Shown here in pieces: positions 6,109 through 9,657 of a DNA stretch of 9,657 nucleotides. Below the pieces are notes generated by a model that was given only the letters and a program-made list of their open reading frames with translations, had not been told where the DNA came from and did not search any database. Each line of letters opens with the position of its first letter. Within the stretch, counting starts at the first letter, position 1. Location: contig JAUYES010000563.1 of NCBI GenBank assembly GCA_030691225.1, positions 1-9,657 on the forward strand, in the 5' to 3' direction. The position numbers and the translations under genes were made by a program. The stretch is from Holophaga sp. (GTDB lineage: Bacteria; Acidobacteriota; Holophagae; Holophagales; Holophagaceae).

Positions 6109-6617
6109 GGCAAAACTTCGAAGCTATCCAAGAAGGACTTCGCGCGTGGATCGTTCTGCTTGGGTGCTTCCACCTCGGCGCGATGCAAGCGGCCCCGGCG
6201 AACCACAATCTGACCCAAAAGGTGCGTGCCTGCGGGGCTCACAGCGTGGTATTTGAAGCCTGGCCCTTTTTCTATGGACAGCTCTTCTCGACCAACCTTG
6301 CCAAGTCGCTTGCGCAACCATTTGTCGTAAGTCTCGACAACTTCACTTGGCGTGCTTCCACCCCGAGTTCCTTCGGGAAGATTCCCGACATCCACCTGAA
6401 AATTCTGATCCATCCGAATGGCGGGCCTAAAGGAACGGCCATGCCACTCGACGGTTCCATAGGGTGTGGGCTCGGAATAGCGGACACTGATCGGTTCCCC
6501 TGGAAAAACGACCGCGATGCCCAGTTGCTTATCCCGAAAAGGCGTGGGCCGGTCTTTTGCACAGCCCACCGAAATCAGTAGTGTTCCAATTAACAGCCAG
6601 CCATACCTTTGCGTCAT
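6105..6617 (-). CDS. Small lipoprotein of unknown function
   Basis: The 170-residue product starts MTQRYGWLLIGTLLISVGC, a signal peptide ending in a lipobox-like SVGC, so Cys19 is the likely lipidation site; the -3 position is Ser rather than the usual Leu. The next residues AKDRP do not resemble the strict Asp(+2) inner-membrane retention signal, so outer-membrane sorting is plausible. The body starts with LGIAVVFPGEPISV and ends with SFLDSFEVLP, a layout seen in small bacterial lipoproteins of uncharacterised families; I cannot name it. The frame extends upstream to 6734 into the Sel1 gene, but ATG 6617 is preferred because AGGGG lies five bases upstream. It is the last gene of the kinase-Sel1-lipoprotein set, 10 bp after the Sel1 stop. 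Its TAG overlaps the HAD stop by 4 bp. Confidence 0.82.
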   Translation of the reverse strand: MTQRYGWLLIGTLLISVGCAKDRPTPFRDKQLGIAVVFPGEPISVRYSEPTPYGTVEWHGRSFRPAIRMDQNFQVDVGNLPEGTRGGSTPSEVVETYDKWLRKRLGKVGREELSIEKGPGFKYHAVSPAGTHLLGQIVVRRGRLHRAEVEAPKQNDPRAKSFLDSFEVLP

Positions 6618-6622
6618 AACTA

Positions 6623-6628
6623 CCCCTT
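6623..6628 (-). promoter_or_regulatory. Ribosome binding site of the lipoprotein gene, overlapping the Sel1-gene stop
   Basis: AAGGGG on the minus strand begins at the last base of the Sel1-gene TGA (6630-6628) and ends five bases before ATG 6617. It supports both the lipoprotein start and translational coupling between the two genes. Confidence 0.7.
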
Positions 6629-7944
6629 CAGTCTTCCGAATCGGTTGCAGGGATCTTTTGCTCAAGTCTAGCCTTGGCTCCAACATGCCCAGCTTCACCC
6701 GCCCGCTGAAACCATGCCTCCGCAGCAATGGCATCCCTGGGCCCAGCGATAGTCCACGTCAGGAGATCGGCCAGTTGAAACATGGCCTCAGGGTGGCCAG
6801 CTTCGGCGGCCTTCTGAAACCACTGCTTGGCCGTCACAGGGTCCCTTGGCTTTTCGTGGGTACCCCGCAAATACTCCATGCCGACTCGAAAGCAGGCCTC
6901 TACATCGCCGTGCTCGGCAGCGACATCCCGACGCCGAGTCCGCCAGCCATAGCGCATTCGCCTGCGGAGTTGGATGGCCAGGATTCCGATACCAATCAGA
7001 ATAATTCCCAGAGTTGCAAAGATCGGCTGCCAGAAAGGAGTCGCCAACACCGTGATGCCCCAGACGTAGGCAAACAGGCCAAACAGCGTCAATAACAAAA
7101 TGCCAAAAACCAATAGCAACCAAGGAAAGGCCTTGGAAGTGGCCAACTCCAGAAAGAAATCCTCCCAGGCCGATCGCAGCGCATGCTTCCAATACTGGCC
7201 AACCTTTTTTTCTTCGGTGCGTATTCGCTGCAAGGCACTGCCACGAAGGTCTGGGATCACTTCAGTCTCGGCTAATCGGGCCTGCCATGCGGCGGCTTCC
7301 TTGGGGTTCCGTTCCGTTCCCTCGCCATTTTCAAAGGCCGTAGCAAGCCATGCCATGGCAGGAGCAAATCCTCGCCTGGCGCTGTGGAGGTACCACAGGT
7401 GTGCTTCTTTAGAATCACGCAAGGCCCCTTCGCCCCACCGAATCATTTCGGCATAGCAAAAGGCGCCTTCGGAATGTCCCTGCTCGGCCGCACGCCGAAA
7501 ATAATCCCGGGCACTCACCCGGCCTCCCAGGCCAAGCCCCCCTTCGGCCAGGTAAAGCCCATATTCAAAGAGAGCCTCCGCATGATTGCATTTGATGGCC
7601 TCTTGAAGAAAAGCCAGGGCCTGATTCGGATAGTTGGAAGCCATGGCCCAGCGGTACCAGGCCTCGCCCGGACGCGACAGCCGTCGAACCAAGAACCGTC
7701 GAAATGACAATTCAAGGCCCATGGAGAAACCGCTCAACGAATGATCGGTGCCACCCGAAGACCGCACAGCCCACACGCCATAGAACACTCCAGCAATAAC
7801 GGCGCAGATCAGCGCCAGCGGCACCAGGAGAAGGCCATTACCGGCTATGACACGCAGAACCACGGCTTGAGCTGCCCAAATCAGCAGCGCCAACCCGACC
7901 ACTAAGAGCCCGCCGCGCCAGCGCCAAAGTCCTGATTCTTCCAT
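6628..7944 (-). CDS. Four-helix membrane protein with two blocks of Sel1-like repeats
   Basis: The 438-residue protein has two N-terminal membrane helices (about 12-30 and 38-60), then Sel1/TPR-like repeats (about 120-225; AEALFEYGLYLAEGG, ARDYFRRAAEQGHSEGAFCYAEMI, EAHLWYLHSARRGFAPAMAWLA, EAAAWQARLAE). A membrane hairpin follows (about 273-296 and 305-325), then a second Sel1 block (about 347-425; FRVGMEYLRGTHEKPRDPVTAKQWFQKAAEAGHPEAMFQLA, AEAWFQRAGEAGHVGAKARL). Basic clusters after helix 2 (FRRFLVRRLSR) and helix 4 (RRRMRYGWRTRRR) place both blocks in the cytoplasm by the positive-inside rule. Sel1 repeats are alpha-helical scaffolds for protein contacts; the partner is unknown. The start at 7944 has TGGGGT upstream and lies 21 bp after the kinase stop. 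Co-transcription with the kinase and the lipoprotein is likely. Confidence 0.88.
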   Translation of the reverse strand: MEESGLWRWRGGLLVVGLALLIWAAQAVVLRVIAGNGLLLVPLALICAVIAGVFYGVWAVRSSGGTDHSLSGFSMGLELSFRRFLVRRLSRPGEAWYRWAMASNYPNQALAFLQEAIKCNHAEALFEYGLYLAEGGLGLGGRVSARDYFRRAAEQGHSEGAFCYAEMIRWGEGALRDSKEAHLWYLHSARRGFAPAMAWLATAFENGEGTERNPKEAAAWQARLAETEVIPDLRGSALQRIRTEEKKVGQYWKHALRSAWEDFFLELATSKAFPWLLLVFGILLLTLFGLFAYVWGITVLATPFWQPIFATLGIILIGIGILAIQLRRRMRYGWRTRRRDVAAEHGDVEACFRVGMEYLRGTHEKPRDPVTAKQWFQKAAEAGHPEAMFQLADLLTWTIAGPRDAIAAEAWFQRAGEAGHVGAKARLEQKIPATDSED

Positions 7945-7965
7945 TTACTTAGACCCCAGGCAGGC

Positions 7966-9657
7966 TCACTTGGGGGCCTCGACGGCACAACCAAGAACTC
8001 GGTTCACCACCGCTAGCGCTTCCCGAACACTGAAAGGCTTGGCAAGGAACCCCGCGAGGCCCACAACGTTCATGGCCTCGGTGGCTTCCCGCTGGCTGTA
8101 GCCGCTCATGAGCACCACGGGCACTTCCGGTGCTAGCCGATGAATTTCAGAGAAGACCTCATCCCCACCCATGCGAGGCATGGTGAGATCCAACAAAACC
8201 ATGCTGATGGAAGAGCGATGCCTCACGAAGGCCCCAAAACCATCCACGCCGTCCGCCGCCTCGATGACCTTGTACCCGGCATTTTCCAGGCCCTGGCGAA
8301 GGATGGACCGAATGGTCGGTTCGTCATCCACCAACAGAATCAAACTGGGCCCGCCTAAGATCGGTGTGCCTTCATCGTAATCGTCGGCAATCTCAGGCTC
8401 TTTTTCGGCGACCGGGAAAAACACCCTAAAGATCGAGCCTTGACCGGGCACGCTTTCGGCAATCAATGCTCCCGAATGCTCCCGAGCAATGCTTTGCACG
8501 GAAAGCATTCCCACGCCGCGCCCGGGATGTTTGACGCTAAAAAAGGGATCGTAGATTCCACTCAGAGTGTCCTCGGACATGCCGTTACTCGAGTCTCGCA
8601 CCTCGAGGTAGACGTATTCACCAAGCAAGGCCGAAGCCTCCGCTGATTCGGTGCCATCCATGTATTTCATGGCTGTGGCGATGGTGATCTCCCCAGGCTT
8701 ATTGCCAATGGCTTCCATGGCGTTGACCACTAGGTTCAACATGGCGAAGCGAACCTGATTGGGATCGCCATTCACCTTGGGCAAATCATTTTCGAGTTCA
8801 AGGATCAGATTCACGTTCTCAGGTACGAGACTCTCAACCAGGGGCAGCCCTTCGCGGATGCTGTCATTGAGCTGGTGGCGAGTGATCTGAACGCGGCCCC
8901 GCCCTGCATAGGCGAGCATTTGGCGGCAAAGGGTAGAAGCACGGTCAGTGCCTTCTCCGATCTTGGTGAGTTTGTCCTGAAGATTGGCGGGGTCCTGGGA
9001 TTCCATTCCCAAATCCACGTAGCCACGAATTCCCATCAGGATGTTGTTCAGATCATGCGCCAAGCGCCGAGCCAGCACGCCAAGGCTCTCGATTTCATGG
9101 GCCTGAACCAGGGCCGCCTCGTAGGAACGCTGCTCGGTGATATCGTGAGCCACCGCCAAGATTTCCGAGGCTCGGCCATCGGCATTGCGAGCAAAGATGA
9201 TCCGGCGACTGCGCAGCCAGCGGTATTCACCCCACTTGTTGCGAATGCGATAGACCTCCTCCTGAGGCGCCTCCCGCCCTTTCCCAAACCTACCCTGTGG
9301 TTCAAGGAGCTTCTCCCAGCAATGCACCACGCTGCGGACATCATCGGGATGGACCAACTCCTTAAAGAAGGAAACACCGCCCTGGAGAAATTCTTCCTTG
9401 GTGTAACCCAATAGGATTTCCACCGCCTGATTCACATACAAATAGGATTGAGTGTCCACTTTGATGATGGCGTGGATGTCCTGGGAGAGCTCCGCCACCC
9501 GTTCGATGTATTCCTCGCCATGCTCCAAGGCCTGGTCGGCAACTCGGCTTTGCCGCGACATTCGATTGAAAAGTACCAATCCCAGGGCACCCATGAGAAC
9601 AGCTGAAACCGCAAGGAGGGCGTGCGGAGGCTCCTTGGCCGTAAACAACAGCCAACC
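7966..9657 (-). CDS. PAS-domain hybrid sensor histidine kinase with C-terminal receiver (5' end outside window)
   Basis: The frame is open to the window edge, so the N-terminus is missing; TTG 9648 is probably internal. Numbering from that codon: a membrane helix (about 9-28), a short linker, a PAS domain with PAC-like end (about 50-175; LLGYTKEEF, HPDDV, RWLRSRR, ILAVAHDITEQR), and a dimerisation domain with phospho-acceptor His198 in RRLAHDLNNILMGIRGY. The ATPase domain has N-box LNLVVNAMEAIG, G1-like VRDSSNGM, F-box DPFF and G2 GRGVGM. The receiver domain (about 436-550) has the acid pair Asp441/Asp442, phospho-acceptor Asp487 in LLDLTMP, Ser515 and Lys537 in AKPF. It therefore passes phosphate from His to its own receiver; the onward partner is not in the window. 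The visible helix suggests a membrane sensor. The first G1 glycine is replaced by Ser354. It heads an operon with the Sel1 and lipoprotein genes. Confidence 0.93.
   Translation of the reverse strand, partial: GWLLFTAKEPPHALLAVSAVLMGALGLVLFNRMSRQSRVADQALEHGEEYIERVAELSQDIHAIIKVDTQSYLYVNQAVEILLGYTKEEFLQGGVSFFKELVHPDDVRSVVHCWEKLLEPQGRFGKGREAPQEEVYRIRNKWGEYRWLRSRRIIFARNADGRASEILAVAHDITEQRSYEAALVQAHEIESLGVLARRLAHDLNNILMGIRGYVDLGMESQDPANLQDKLTKIGEGTDRASTLCRQMLAYAGRGRVQITRHQLNDSIREGLPLVESLVPENVNLILELENDLPKVNGDPNQVRFAMLNLVVNAMEAIGNKPGEITIATAMKYMDGTESAEASALLGEYVYLEVRDSSNGMSEDTLSGIYDPFFSVKHPGRGVGMLSVQSIAREHSGALIAESVPGQGSIFRVFFPVAEKEPEIADDYDEGTPILGGPSLILLVDDEPTIRSILRQGLENAGYKVIEAADGVDGFGAFVRHRSSISMVLLDLTMPRMGGDEVFSEIHRLAPEVPVVLMSGYSQREATEAMNVVGLAGFLAKPFSVREALAVVNRVLGCAVEAPK

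Noticed and set aside
8507..8524. Suspected loss of the kinase G2 box (GRGVGM instead of GTGLGL)
   Set aside because: It matches the GRGLGLA form common in this kinase group when aligned without gaps, so the box is intact.
8875..9414. Plus-strand open frame of 179 codons opposite the kinase
   Set aside because: Antisense to PAS and HisKA domains that carry all expected motifs on the minus strand.

Overview
This window reads as an ordinary, densely packed stretch of chromosome from a motile diderm (outer-membrane) bacterium with moderately high GC. The diderm inference rests on a MotA/MotB stator pair with a peptidoglycan-binding MotB, a lipoprotein with a lipobox, and several small exported proteins. 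PurF is the Bacillus-like type with a propeptide and four iron-sulfur cysteines, which argues against a gamma- or beta-proteobacterium. Acidobacteriota (Holophagae) or a deltaproteobacterial lineage would fit, but nothing here proves the taxon. I saw no transposase, phage gene, CRISPR array, rRNA or tRNA.

Layout. (1) 1-2182, plus strand: the 3' part of motA, a 114-bp spacer holding an exact 31-bp copy of the motA 3' end and a strong hairpin, then motB and a small exported protein of unknown function. (2) 2179-3890, minus strand: purF, followed by a small helical protein whose start overlaps the purF stop. (3) 4013-5367: two exported proteins of unknown function facing each other and overlapping at their 3' ends. 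(4) 5464-6108, plus strand: a HAD-family phosphatase-like gene that has its catalytic motif I but no usable start codon upstream of it. (5) 6105-9657, minus strand: an apparent three-gene operon of a membrane-anchored PAS hybrid histidine kinase (5' end outside the window), a four-helix membrane protein carrying two blocks of Sel1 repeats, and a small lipoprotein.

Genes that work together: MotA and MotB form the flagellar stator (4:2 or 5:2 complex). PurF makes phosphoribosylamine in the first committed step of purine synthesis. The kinase, Sel1 protein and lipoprotein probably form one signalling or envelope unit, but that is inferred only from their tight spacing.

No clearly new biological system is visible. 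The items most worth checking are the in-frame duplication of the motA tail, the start-less HAD gene, the overlapping stop codons at all three convergent gene pairs, and the Sel1 repeat blocks separated by a membrane hairpin.
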